From assembly GCA_012959785.1 (NCBI GenBank), contig DUCM01000008.1, positions 1 through 42,864 of the forward strand: DNA of 42,864 bases, read 5' to 3'. Position numbers and translations under genes: made by a program. Source of the DNA: Planctomycetota bacterium (GTDB lineage: Bacteria > Planctomycetota > UBA1135 > GCA-002686595). Numbering within the stretch: the stretch's first letter is position 1; each line of letters starts with the position of its first letter. Of this stretch, positions 16,892 through 25,099 are shown piece after piece. A model generated the notes under the pieces. It saw only the letters and a list, made by a program, of their open reading frames with translations. It had not been told where the DNA came from and ran no database searches.

Positions 16892-18279
16892 TCAGATTGG
16901 AGGAGTTGCAGGATGCGGTCTTTGATCGAGGTCATCTCGACCATTTTTCCGTTGGGCTCCCGATTGTGCTTACCGAAGGGGCGCGAAGCTAGAAATACCG
17001 GACCATCCTCGGGGCTGCGCGGCGGACGGCCGTGGCTGCCACCCACCAAACTCGCATCGGTGGGGATCAGGTCCATGAGGTAGCGCATGCCGAGCTTCTT
17101 TTGCATCAGTCGTCGCGCCACTCGCAAGGCTGGCAGGCCAAGAGCTGGATCCACGAACAGCTCGCAGGGGTCGTAGCCGGGCTTTGAGTGGATGTCCACG
17201 GTGGTGGCAAAATCGGGCCGCGAGGTTTCGTCGAGCCAGTAGTAGTAGGTGAACCAGGCCCCCACTGAACTGATGGCCACGAGGTCCCCGGCCCGCGGGT
17301 GGTCGAGACCAATCTCCTGGCGTTCAGGGCCGCGCCAGAATCCGTCAACACCCTTGAGCTGGCTCAAGACTTCGGCCGCGGCCTCCCCATCGCGGCTCGA
17401 GCGAGTGTACACATGGGCGAGTTGGTGGTCGGCCAGGGCAAAAGCCCGACTTGCGAACACATCCAGCTCTTCGCCCCGCGGCGACTGGCGCACTTCGAGC
17501 AGGCCAGCCGAACGCAGGGCGCGGTTGATGTGTACGGGAGTGTCGACCGGGTCGATCCCGTACTCGCTGACAGCGATCAACTCGATGTCCAGTCTCTGGC
17601 AGGCGTCCCAGAGTTCTCCGAAGATCCCATCTAGCTCTCTCAGTGCAATCAGGCTGCGCGGGTCCTCGGGGCCGTGGCGTTGAAAGCTGTAGTCGAGGTG
17701 CGGCAGGTAGGCGAGAGTCAAAGAGGGCCGCTCGTTCTCGAGGGTGCGCAGGCAAGCATCACTGATCCAGCGCGTGGACGAGATGTCGGCTTTCGGTCCC
17801 CAGAAACCAAAGAACGGAAAGGCGCCCAGTTCTCCTTCGAGCTGATTGCCGAACTCGGTGGGGGCGGAGTAGGTCGCCAAGATTTTCAAGCCATCCGCGC
17901 AATAAAACGGCCGCGGCGTGATCGACCAGTCGACCGCCGCTCCCATGTTCCACCACCAGAAGAGCTTGGCCGAGGTGAACCCGGGGATTTGCTTCTTGGC
18001 TGTTTCGTAGACCTTCTCTCCGGTCACCAAGCGATTCGATTGTCGCCACAGGGCCGTTTCCATGGTGGCTGGGTCGCGCCAACCGTTGCCCACGGCGCCG
18101 TGCTCTTGGGGCGTCAGGCCGGTCAACATGGTGGCCTGGGCGGAGCAGGTGACCGCAGGCAGCACGGCGCTCATGGGCGCCATGGCGCCCTCGCGGGCGA
18201 AGGCTGCGAGGCGCGGCGTGTGCTCACCAATCAGGCGGGCCGTGAGACCAACTAGGTCTAGGAGAAGGACGGGGTTCAT
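16879..18279 (-). CDS. Alkaline phosphatase-superfamily hydrolase (type I phosphodiesterase/nucleotide pyrophosphatase)
   Basis: 466 aa, no signal peptide. The first strand carries D8 (LLLDLVG) and the predicted nucleophile is T44 in AVTCSAQATMLTG. Further metal-site candidates are H194/D196 in LPHLDYSFQRHGP, a SEYG at 238-241 where most relatives have SDHG, and late KPGYDP and GSHGRPP motifs. These make it a metal-dependent phosphohydrolase of the PF01663 type, probably cytoplasmic. From memory, very similar proteins occur in or near the ebo gene cluster of other bacteria, but no other ebo gene is visible here. GGAG precedes the ATG. It is divergent from the Rieske gene, with 38 bp between them. 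Confidence 0.8.
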   Translation of the reverse strand: MNPVLLLDLVGLTARLIGEHTPRLAAFAREGAMAPMSAVLPAVTCSAQATMLTGLTPQEHGAVGNGWRDPATMETALWRQSNRLVTGEKVYETAKKQIPGFTSAKLFWWWNMGAAVDWSITPRPFYCADGLKILATYSAPTEFGNQLEGELGAFPFFGFWGPKADISSTRWISDACLRTLENERPSLTLAYLPHLDYSFQRHGPEDPRSLIALRELDGIFGELWDACQRLDIELIAVSEYGIDPVDTPVHINRALRSAGLLEVRQSPRGEELDVFASRAFALADHQLAHVYTRSSRDGEAAAEVLSQLKGVDGFWRGPERQEIGLDHPRAGDLVAISSVGAWFTYYYWLDETSRPDFATTVDIHSKPGYDPCELFVDPALGLPALRVARRLMQKKLGMRYLMDLIPTDASLVGGSHGRPPRSPEDGPVFLASRPFGKHNREPNGKMVEMTSIKDRILQLLQSECRP

Positions 18280-18317
18280 GGCTCCGGGCGGGTTCCACGG
18301 ATGCTAGCATCCAATCC

Positions 18318-18671
18318 ATGTTCAAACGACTGATCCAGCTGTTCCGCGGCCGTCCCATGCGGGTTGAAGGTGCCGGAGACCTTGCCGAGGGTCACGCTCT
18401 GCGGGCCCTGCTGGGCGATCCTTTCGCCGGTGGTTCCGAAGTGGTTATCTGCCGTGTCGAGGGCGAACTCTACGCCCTCGACGGCCTCTGCCCCCACGCC
18501 GCCGACGGGCATTTCATGGATGGCCCGCTGATCAAAGGAAAACATGTCTACTGCCCGGCCCACAACTACCGCTTCGATCCCAAGACCGGCAAGCCCGTGG
18601 GCGCCGTATGCAGCTCCGCCAAGCGCTATCGTGTCGTTGTTGAGGGCAACGATTGCATCGTGTTCCTCTAG
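18318..18671 (+). CDS. Rieske [2Fe-2S] ferredoxin-like protein
   Basis: 117 aa. The cluster ligands are complete: C58-P-H60 in LCPHA and C79-x-x-H82 in YCPAHNYRF, followed by the family's FDPKTGKPVG loop. The size fits the small Rieske proteins that donate electrons to ring-hydroxylating or nitrite-reductase-type enzymes (NirD/ferredoxin-like). There is no membrane anchor or signal, so it is probably cytoplasmic. No oxygenase or reductase partner lies beside it. Its stop is 6 nt from the stop of the convergent toroid gene. Confidence 0.88.
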   Translation: MFKRLIQLFRGRPMRVEGAGDLAEGHALRALLGDPFAGGSEVVICRVEGELYALDGLCPHAADGHFMDGPLIKGKHVYCPAHNYRFDPKTGKPVGAVCSSAKRYRVVVEGNDCIVFL

Positions 18672-18677
18672 CCTGGT

Positions 18678-20210
18678 CTAGCGCGCTCCCAGAACCCGCG
18701 AATAGCGGAAGTACACTTCGAGGCAGAGGCTCATGGTTGCCGTGGAGTACACGCGCCCCCCGGCCGAGCCCCAAGGTCCGTTGGGATCCCACGAGCCCTT
18801 GGCGGCGCCATCCTTGCGTTGGGTTTCGAGCACGGCGCGCTTCATGGCCTTGTTCCAGCTCCTCCAGTAGCGCCCGCCCATCTGGAACATGGCGTAGGAA
18901 CCGTAATACCAGTAGTACATATCATTGGTCAGGCCATCCTCGCTCCATTCGGGCAGGGAACGCAAGAGCAGCTCAGCGTGCTTTTTCATCAGCGGCTCCT
19001 CGGCGGGATTTTGGCCCAGAAAGAAGCGCGAGAGCAACCCCACCGCGGTCATAGCTTCCACGCCGCCCGTGGGGAATTCGTCATTCACACCAGTAACCCG
19101 TGCCGAGGCTGTTCCCCTGGCGTCGTAGCCTACCCGTCCCGTGGAGGGCTCGGTGACCTCGTCGAACCAGGCGATGGAGTCGGCAAAGGCCGCGCTGTCG
19201 ACTTGCAGTCCGGCTTCCTCCGCTGACTGCAAGGCGAACACCATCCAGCCGGTGACCGAACTGTCGCCGGTGTTGTCTGGCGGCACGGCGTAGCGCCAGA
19301 CTCCGTAGGGGCTGCGCGCGCGGGTGATAAAGTTAATCGCTCGCTGGGCCGTGCCCTTGAGCAAGGGCGATCCCGAGAAGTAGTAGGCTTCACACATGGC
19401 CAGGCTGGCAATGGCGTGGTCGTACACGAATGAATGACCCGACGCTTCGCCAAAGAGGCCGCTCTCGGGGTCTTGTCTCGTGCGCAACCACTGAACGCCG
19501 CGGGCCACGCTATCGCGGTAGAGACCCCGGCGCGTGGTGTGTCCATCGCCCAGGAGGGCCAGGAGCGCCAGGGCTGTGACGCCCACATCGTGTTCGCTGT
19601 CTCCGGAGCCCTGGGTGCGGTCGAGAACGGGATCGTGTTTTGAGAATCCGTCGGCGTCCCACTTTCCGTCGGCGTCTTGGTGGTCAACGAGCCACTTGAT
19701 GCCAACGCGCAAGCTATCCTCCGTGCCTGCTCCCCCCGGGCGTGCCCCCGAGCCATCACTCCAGCGCGTGCCGTAGTGCCCACCTCCGCCGCCCCCAACG
19801 CCGAGGTCGCTGTTCCAGGCGAGGTTCTCGAAGGGCGTGGATGTCAGGAAGTCAGGGTCGCCTTCGGGTGCTTCGTTCCAATCGTCGAGAACTGGATCGA
19901 CTGAGTCGGGCAGCTCTGCATCGACGAGGTGGGGGTCCACGGCCTCATCGATGGGCTCAACTTCGGGCGGCACTTCGTCGGGTTCAACTTGAAAGACTTC
20001 CTCCTCGGGTGCGAGGGGCGCCACCTGCAAGATGACCTCCTCGCTGCGTTCGAAGAGGCTCCAGGGCATGATCGCCAGCAACAAGATGGCCATCAAATGG
20101 GCGAGGCATGAGATCCCGAGCCAGGGCGCGTGCTCCATCCATTGGTAGAGCGATTCATGAAAAGTGACTTCGCGCTCCCAGGATCGGGGCAGATTTCTTG
20201 TCCGTAACAT
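18678..20210 (-). CDS. Membrane-anchored terpenoid-cyclase-like toroid protein, paralogue 1
   Basis: 510 aa from the ATG at 20210, chosen because its N-terminus aligns with the neighbouring paralogue (LPRSWEREVTF versus LPKSWEEEVTF); a longer TTG frame to 20321 is less likely. Order: a short cytoplasmic part, one membrane helix (WLGISCLAHLMAILLLAIMPW), an acidic proline-rich linker, a glycine-rich stretch, then prenyltransferase/squalene-oxidase-like alpha-toroid repeats (GIKWLVDHQDADGKWDADGF, VTALALLALLG). The DxDD cyclase motif is not evident, so terpene chemistry is unlikely; protein binding is more plausible. Tandem duplicate of the next gene upstream on the same strand. Confidence 0.8.
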   Translation of the reverse strand: MLRTRNLPRSWEREVTFHESLYQWMEHAPWLGISCLAHLMAILLLAIMPWSLFERSEEVILQVAPLAPEEEVFQVEPDEVPPEVEPIDEAVDPHLVDAELPDSVDPVLDDWNEAPEGDPDFLTSTPFENLAWNSDLGVGGGGGGHYGTRWSDGSGARPGGAGTEDSLRVGIKWLVDHQDADGKWDADGFSKHDPVLDRTQGSGDSEHDVGVTALALLALLGDGHTTRRGLYRDSVARGVQWLRTRQDPESGLFGEASGHSFVYDHAIASLAMCEAYYFSGSPLLKGTAQRAINFITRARSPYGVWRYAVPPDNTGDSSVTGWMVFALQSAEEAGLQVDSAAFADSIAWFDEVTEPSTGRVGYDARGTASARVTGVNDEFPTGGVEAMTAVGLLSRFFLGQNPAEEPLMKKHAELLLRSLPEWSEDGLTNDMYYWYYGSYAMFQMGGRYWRSWNKAMKRAVLETQRKDGAAKGSWDPNGPWGSAGGRVYSTATMSLCLEVYFRYSRVLGAR

Positions 20211-20442
20211 GGCGCTACTCCATTCAAGTGCAGCCGCCATGGACTCGTCGAAGAGTCCGGGCCAGGCTTGATGTACCGAGCAGCCGTGTGCCCCTCGGTC
20301 GGTACAGGCCAAACGGCCCAACGGCCCGCGGGTTCAGAGCCCGAGTTCGAAACCTGAAAACTCGGAGGCGAGTTGCTTCAAGCTACGCCCCGCGAAGGCC
20401 CGCGTAGGCGACCTCGCGATTCCCGACTACTCCGACAGCCTC

Positions 20443-21999
20443 TTAGCGCGCGCCGAGGACCTTGGCGTAACGGAAGTAGACTTCGAGGCACAGCACCAGG
20501 GTCGCGGTGGAGTACACCCGTCCGCCGGAGAAGCCCCAGGGGCCGATCGGGTCCCAGGAGCCCTTGGCAGCACCGTCCTTGCGCTGGGAGTCGAGCACGG
20601 CCTTTTTCATGGCCTTGTTCCAGCTCGTCCAGTGTCTGCCACCCATCTGGTACATGGCGTACGAGCCGTAGTACCAGTAGTAGACATCGTTGGTCAGGCC
20701 GTCGGGATCCCACTCGGGCAGGGCCTTGAGCATCAGGTCGGCGTGTTTCTCCATGATCTTCTCGTCGGCCGGATCCTGGCCCAGGAAGAATCGGCACAGA
20801 AGACCCACGGCCGTCATGGTCTCGGTGTCTTCGCGCGGGAAGTCGTCGTTCACACCGGTGATGCGCGAGGACGCGGAACCGGGTGAGTCGTAGCCCACGC
20901 GGCCGGTGGGTCGGTCGGTGACTTCGTCGAACCAGGAGATCGAGTCAGCAAAGGCCGCCGAGTCGATCGAAAGACCGGCCTCTTCCGCCGACTTGAGGGC
21001 GAAAACCATCCAGCCGGTGATCGAGCTGTCGTTGTCGCCCACGGGCGGCGACTCGTAGCGCCAGACGCCGTAGGGGTTGCGGGCGCGGGTGATGAAGTTG
21101 ATCGACTTCTGCGCGGTGCCCCGGATCAGGGGTGACTTGGAAAAGTAGTAGGCCTCGCACATAGCCAGGGAGGCGATGCCATGGTTGTACATGTAGGAGT
21201 GGCCGATCTTCTCGCCAATCAGGCCGCTCTCGAAGTCCTGCTGCTCGCGCAGCCACTTGATGGCCTTGGAGACCTTTTCCTTGTAGAGGCCGGTGCGGGT
21301 GGTGTGCCCGTCGCCCATGAAGGCCAAGATTGCCAGGGCCGTGACGCCCACGTCGTGCTCCGGCTGACCGGGGCCGTCGCATACATCGCTCGACGGGTCA
21401 TGCTTGTTGAACTCGTCGCAATCCCACTTGCCGTCTTTGTCCTGGTGGTTCGCGAGCCACTCGAGGCCGTCCTTGAGCGCCTGCTCGGTGCCCGAACCGC
21501 CCGCTGCGCGCAGGTTGCGACGGCCACCGAAGCGTCCGCCAAATTTGCCGCCCGCGCCGCCGCCGATGCCGATCACATCGTTGAAAGCCTTGTCATCGAA
21601 GGGTGAGTCGTTGAGGAAGTCCGGATCGCCCTCGGAGCTCTCGTAGTCTTGATCGTCCTCGGTCTCATTGTGGTCGGAGATTTCGGCGTCCTTGAGCACC
21701 GGCTCCTCGATGGGCTCTTCCTCTTCGATCTCTTCGGGCTCTTCCTCTTCGGGGTCCTCGAAGACCTCCTCGGGAGCCTGGTCGAGGCGGGCGTCGATGA
21801 CCTTGTCCTCGGGCCGATCGAAGATGTTCCAGGGGATCACCATCAAGAGCAAGATGCCCATGAGGTGGGCGACGGCAGAGATGGCCAGCCAGGGGGTGCG
21901 CCCCATCCAATCGTAGAGGATGTCGTTGAAGGTGACTTCCTCTTCCCACGACTTGGGCAGCGTGGACTCGATGTGGATGTCTTTGAAGTCTTCGTTCAT
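20443..21999 (-). CDS. Membrane-anchored terpenoid-cyclase-like toroid protein, paralogue 2
   Basis: 518 aa. Residues 36-58 form one membrane helix (WLAISAVAHLMGILLLMVIPW). Residues 65-135 are very acidic (runs such as EEEEPEEIEEEEP), 143-170 are glycine-rich, and 172-518 are toroid repeats with LEWLANHQDKDGKWDCDEFN and a conserved C-terminus (KGSWDPIGPWGFSGGRVYST). It is strongly similar to paralogue 1 along its whole length, which marks a tandem duplication with a 232-bp spacer. The acidic linker is longer and more extreme here. The role is unknown; a periplasmic or surface scaffold spanning the envelope is possible. Phased repeats lie in the upstream spacer. Confidence 0.82.
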   Translation of the reverse strand: MNEDFKDIHIESTLPKSWEEEVTFNDILYDWMGRTPWLAISAVAHLMGILLLMVIPWNIFDRPEDKVIDARLDQAPEEVFEDPEEEEPEEIEEEEPIEEPVLKDAEISDHNETEDDQDYESSEGDPDFLNDSPFDDKAFNDVIGIGGGAGGKFGGRFGGRRNLRAAGGSGTEQALKDGLEWLANHQDKDGKWDCDEFNKHDPSSDVCDGPGQPEHDVGVTALAILAFMGDGHTTRTGLYKEKVSKAIKWLREQQDFESGLIGEKIGHSYMYNHGIASLAMCEAYYFSKSPLIRGTAQKSINFITRARNPYGVWRYESPPVGDNDSSITGWMVFALKSAEEAGLSIDSAAFADSISWFDEVTDRPTGRVGYDSPGSASSRITGVNDDFPREDTETMTAVGLLCRFFLGQDPADEKIMEKHADLMLKALPEWDPDGLTNDVYYWYYGSYAMYQMGGRHWTSWNKAMKKAVLDSQRKDGAAKGSWDPIGPWGFSGGRVYSTATLVLCLEVYFRYAKVLGAR

Positions 22000-22118
22000 G
22001 GCTTGGATCTACCCGAAGGGCTGGGCTGCGGGGGAGTTCGCAGGGGTCGTTTTTGGGGGCTGCGCGGGTGCCTGCGAGGCGTGTCGACACCTCTTATGAC
22101 TATGTTTGTCGCGGTGTC

Positions 22119-22191
22119 AACTGGGCTGTCAGCACAACCTGGAACTGGGCTGTCAGCTTCCTGGAAACAAGCTGGAAACAGGCTGGAAACA
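22119..22191. repeat. Short direct repeats, including a three-copy 11-bp phased repeat
   Basis: AACTGGGCTGTCAGC occurs at 22119-22133 and again at 22143-22157 (24-bp offset). Directly after, CTGGAAACA occurs at 22161, 22172 and 22183, exactly 11 bp apart. The spacer (22000-22338) contains no gene; it lies upstream of toroid paralogue 2, so these may be regulator sites on one face of the helix or simple slippage repeats. Confidence 0.6.
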
Positions 22192-22338
22192 GGCATGGCC
22201 GCGCATCTGGCAGGGCTCAACGCTGCCCCGCGAATTGGGTTCAGAGTATAGCGACCGAATCTCGGGGGGCTACGCTCAGCCTGCCCCACGGGTGTTGGGG
22301 GAGCCGGCGCCTCTGCTCCAGGGTCCCTATTTCTGGCG

Positions 22339-23706
22339 CTATTGCGCCCCAGGCGAGGGGTCGCTGGGCGCCTCCTGGGTGGCGTTTTGCTCGCGGGCCT
22401 CGAGGATCTCCTGCTCGCGGGCTTCGTTTCGGGCCCTGGCCTCGGCTTGCTCGAGCTCCAGGCCCGGGTACCAGAGGTAGGCCTTGGCACGCAGCTCGGC
22501 GAGGCTCGTTTCGAAGCGCTGATTGTCTCGCTGCTTGTCGATGAAACGCTTCAACGCGATCTGCACACCGGGCTGGCCAAAGTCAGGCACCTGGGCTGGG
22601 GTTCGCCCCAGGAGCTTATAGATCGCGAATCCTTGCAGTTGGCGCTGGCCCTGGGTGTCCATGGGCGCAAAACCCAGGACCTGCGAATACTGGCCCTCCT
22701 CGGCTTCGTCCACGAAGCGGACCAGCGCCCCATTGCCGGGATCGAGGATCCGAATCAGAGACTCGCGGTCGGGAGCTTGGGAGCTCTGCGCCAGGGAGCC
22801 AAATGTTTCCAGGGCCTCCTCCCAGTCCAGCTCACCCTGTTCCAGCCCAGCGCGAAGGTCTCGGGCTTTGTTCAGGGCTGCTTCTCCGCTGTCGAACTGC
22901 CGTGGGTTGAGGAGCAGGACCTGCACTTCGTAGTGCGCCGCCTTGCCGCCGACCCCGCCCAGGGCTTTGACGACATCGAGACCGGTCTCTTGCAGGCGCT
23001 TGTAGCGCTGCCGCAGTTGGCCCGGCCGCGAAAAGCGGTCGTGGGTCAAGCGCTCGCCGGAACCCGATTCGCGCCCGAGCATCTGGCGTCTCCATGTCGA
23101 CGAGTAGAGGTCGTCCGTGATCTGCTCGCGCATGTCGGTGACTGTCTCTGAGTTATGGCCGAGTTCGCGGGCGGCGCTCGTGATACCTCCCACCTGGGCC
23201 ACCCGATCGTCCCAGATCATGTTGGCCTGGGCGCTCACCATGTTCGAGTCGAGACCCAGGTCTTCGCCGGCTTGGCGGCTCAGGAGCGAGTCGATGCTGT
23301 CGATCAACACGCGGTTGCGCAGGGCTTGGTACTCCTCCTCTGTGTCCGTGCCGGTCATGGCTTCGCTGCGGTTCATCATGCGCTCGAGGGCCTTCATGGT
23401 CAGGCAATCGGTGTTGGCCACCAACATGACGCGGTCGAGGGGCATCCACTGGCCCATGGGGATCTCTGGCGGCAGAGGAGCCTTGGAGTCCTCGGCTTGC
23501 GGGGCGGCCTGTTCAGCCTCGGCGTCTGCTTGAGCCAGTGCCGCCGTGGGCAGTCCAAAGGAGAAAAATGCTGCGAGGAGCAGGGTGCTTTGGAATTGGG
23601 GCCGGAGGAAGGCCGGGAGCGTGGGGAGGATATCGTGCATCATGGCTGGGTCGGTGGTCGAGGGGCGTTGGACCTCTGGGTTCAATCCTCGGGGCTTGGG
23701 ATGCAT
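22339..23706 (-). CDS. SurA/parvulin-like periplasmic chaperone
   Basis: 455 aa. A hydrophobic signal lies at about residues 37-58 (LLLAAFFSFGLPTAALAQA); the true start may be the ATG at 23643, since the first 21 residues look like an extension, although GAAG precedes the ATG at 23706. After a linker the protein reads PLDRVMLVANTDCLTMKALE, like the first SurA strand ('VA-VN---IT'), then helices with RVLIDSIDSLLSRQAGEDLG, as in SurA N-domains. A parvulin-like region follows (HYEVQVLLLNPRQFDSGEAA, then FGSLAQSSQAPDRE). Such proteins help outer-membrane proteins fold. Divergence from SurA is large, so peptidyl-prolyl isomerase activity is uncertain. Confidence 0.6.
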   Translation of the reverse strand: MHPKPRGLNPEVQRPSTTDPAMMHDILPTLPAFLRPQFQSTLLLAAFFSFGLPTAALAQADAEAEQAAPQAEDSKAPLPPEIPMGQWMPLDRVMLVANTDCLTMKALERMMNRSEAMTGTDTEEEYQALRNRVLIDSIDSLLSRQAGEDLGLDSNMVSAQANMIWDDRVAQVGGITSAARELGHNSETVTDMREQITDDLYSSTWRRQMLGRESGSGERLTHDRFSRPGQLRQRYKRLQETGLDVVKALGGVGGKAAHYEVQVLLLNPRQFDSGEAALNKARDLRAGLEQGELDWEEALETFGSLAQSSQAPDRESLIRILDPGNGALVRFVDEAEEGQYSQVLGFAPMDTQGQRQLQGFAIYKLLGRTPAQVPDFGQPGVQIALKRFIDKQRDNQRFETSLAELRAKAYLWYPGLELEQAEARARNEAREQEILEAREQNATQEAPSDPSPGAQ

Positions 23707-23821
23707 TCTTCAAGTTCTCTCTCGCGCAGAGTTAGGCGCAAAATTGCAAAGACCGCCTCCACGGGTCGGCCGGGCCTCCAGCCGAAGTACACTCGACCCA
23801 GCCCCGGCTCACCCTGTTTTC

Positions 23822-25012
23822 ATGCAGTCTTCTGGATCCAACCCTCCCCCGGCCACGGCCTCACGCGCCAGAAGCCTCGCCGCCTGGCGCCAACGACCCG
23901 AGTCAGGGCCACGCATCGTGCTCTTCAGCGGGGGGTCGGCCATGCGCGAGGCGAGTCGCGTGCTCAAGCGCTACACCCATAACTCGATCCACCTGATCAC
24001 GCCCTTCGACTCCGGTGGCAGCTCGGCGGCCTTGCGCGCGGCCTTTTGCATCCTGGGTGTGGGTGACTTGCGCAACCGCATGGTGGCTCTCGCCGACGAA
24101 TCGGAAAGGGGGCGCCCCGAGGTCAATGCCTGCCTCGCCCACCGACTCAGCTCGCAGGCCAGTGCGAGCGATCTCGTCGCGGAACTCGATCAACTCATGA
24201 CCGGCGACCATGCCCTCATGCGTGCCGTGCCCGAGTCCCTGCGCGGCGAGGTTTGCCAGGAGCTTCTGCACTTCGCCGAGCGGATGCCTCTGGGTTTTGA
24301 CCTGCGCGATGCCAGCGTGGGCAATCTGTGGCTCGTGGGGGCCTTGCTTTCAGGCGAGCGCGATCTCGACCGGGTCTTGCGGCGCTTTTCGGAACTCGTG
24401 CGCGTCTGTGGCGAAGTGCGTCCCACGGCCCTCGATGATGTGCACCTCGTGGCTCTGCATGCCGACAGCACGCGCACCGTGGGCCAGCATCTATTTGGCA
24501 AGCAGACCGCAGCGGACCACGGCCCCATCCGCGACATCGAGCTCACTTCGGCCCTGGAAGGCGGCCAGACCACCCACATCGACGCCGACCCGCGCAGCCT
24601 CGAGTTGATCCTGAGTGCCCAGCTGATCTGTTTTCCCATGGGTTCCTTCTTCGGCAGCGTCCTGGCAAATCTCCTGCCCCGGGGCGTGGGCAGTGCGGTG
24701 CTCGCCAGCGAGCAGCCACGGGTTTTCATTCCCAATGCCGGCGAAGATCCCGAGATGCGCGGATACTCGCTGGCGGGCTGCGTAGAAAAAATCGCCGAAC
24801 TCGTGGGTCGCGACGCGAACCGTCAAGTGGCGCCCCGCGAAGCTATCGACTGGGTACTCATCGATTCGCGCGGAGTCCGCTACGGATCTGAACTCGACAA
24901 GGAGCGCCTCGAAGCGCTGGGCCTCGCTGTGGTCGATGTCGACCTCGCCGGCACGAACGATGAGACCCTCGATCCGATCAAGTTGGTCGAGGCCCTCTTG
25001 ACCTTGGTCTAG
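23822..25012 (+). CDS. CofD-like protein (2-phospho-L-lactate transferase fold), GAK-system type
   Basis: 396 aa from the ATG at 23822; the frame is open further upstream, but that part overlaps the 5' end of the SurA-like gene and looks non-coding. Residues 32-40 (IVLFSGGSA) and 52-68 (THNSIHLITPFDSGGSS) are the hallmark of CofD/YvcK-like proteins, followed by GVGDLRNRMVALAD. Near the C-terminus, CFPMGSFFGSVLANLLPRGV matches the conserved glycine loop of the family. The THNSIHLITPFDSGGSSA form is what I recall for CofD-like proteins of the 'GAK system', which normally sit beside an ATP-grasp enzyme; none is visible here. Substrate unknown. Confidence 0.75.
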   Translation: MQSSGSNPPPATASRARSLAAWRQRPESGPRIVLFSGGSAMREASRVLKRYTHNSIHLITPFDSGGSSAALRAAFCILGVGDLRNRMVALADESERGRPEVNACLAHRLSSQASASDLVAELDQLMTGDHALMRAVPESLRGEVCQELLHFAERMPLGFDLRDASVGNLWLVGALLSGERDLDRVLRRFSELVRVCGEVRPTALDDVHLVALHADSTRTVGQHLFGKQTAADHGPIRDIELTSALEGGQTTHIDADPRSLELILSAQLICFPMGSFFGSVLANLLPRGVGSAVLASEQPRVFIPNAGEDPEMRGYSLAGCVEKIAELVGRDANRQVAPREAIDWVLIDSRGVRYGSELDKERLEALGLAVVDVDLAGTNDETLDPIKLVEALLTLV

Positions 25013-25061
25013 CTTGCTGCGCGCGGCTCCCCCTGCAAGATGAGGGCGGCGGATTGCTGGG

Positions 25062-25083
25062 GTCAGGCGGCAACGAGCCTGAC
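25062..25083. terminator. Hairpin between convergent genes
   Basis: GTCAGGC (25062-25068) pairs with GCCTGAC (25077-25083) around an 8-nt loop, in the 87-bp gap between the CofD-like gene and the convergent acidic protein gene. It could terminate transcription from both sides. There is no U tract. Confidence 0.4.
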
Positions 25084-25099
25084 ACCGCGGGAGAGAGGC

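Noticed and set aside
18678..21999. Squalene-hopene cyclase genes
   Set aside because: Toroid repeats are present, but the DxDD catalytic motif is not, and the proteins are membrane-anchored with acidic linkers.
22119..22191. CRISPR array
   Set aside because: Repeats are 9-15 bp, with spacers of 2-9 bp and no cas genes.
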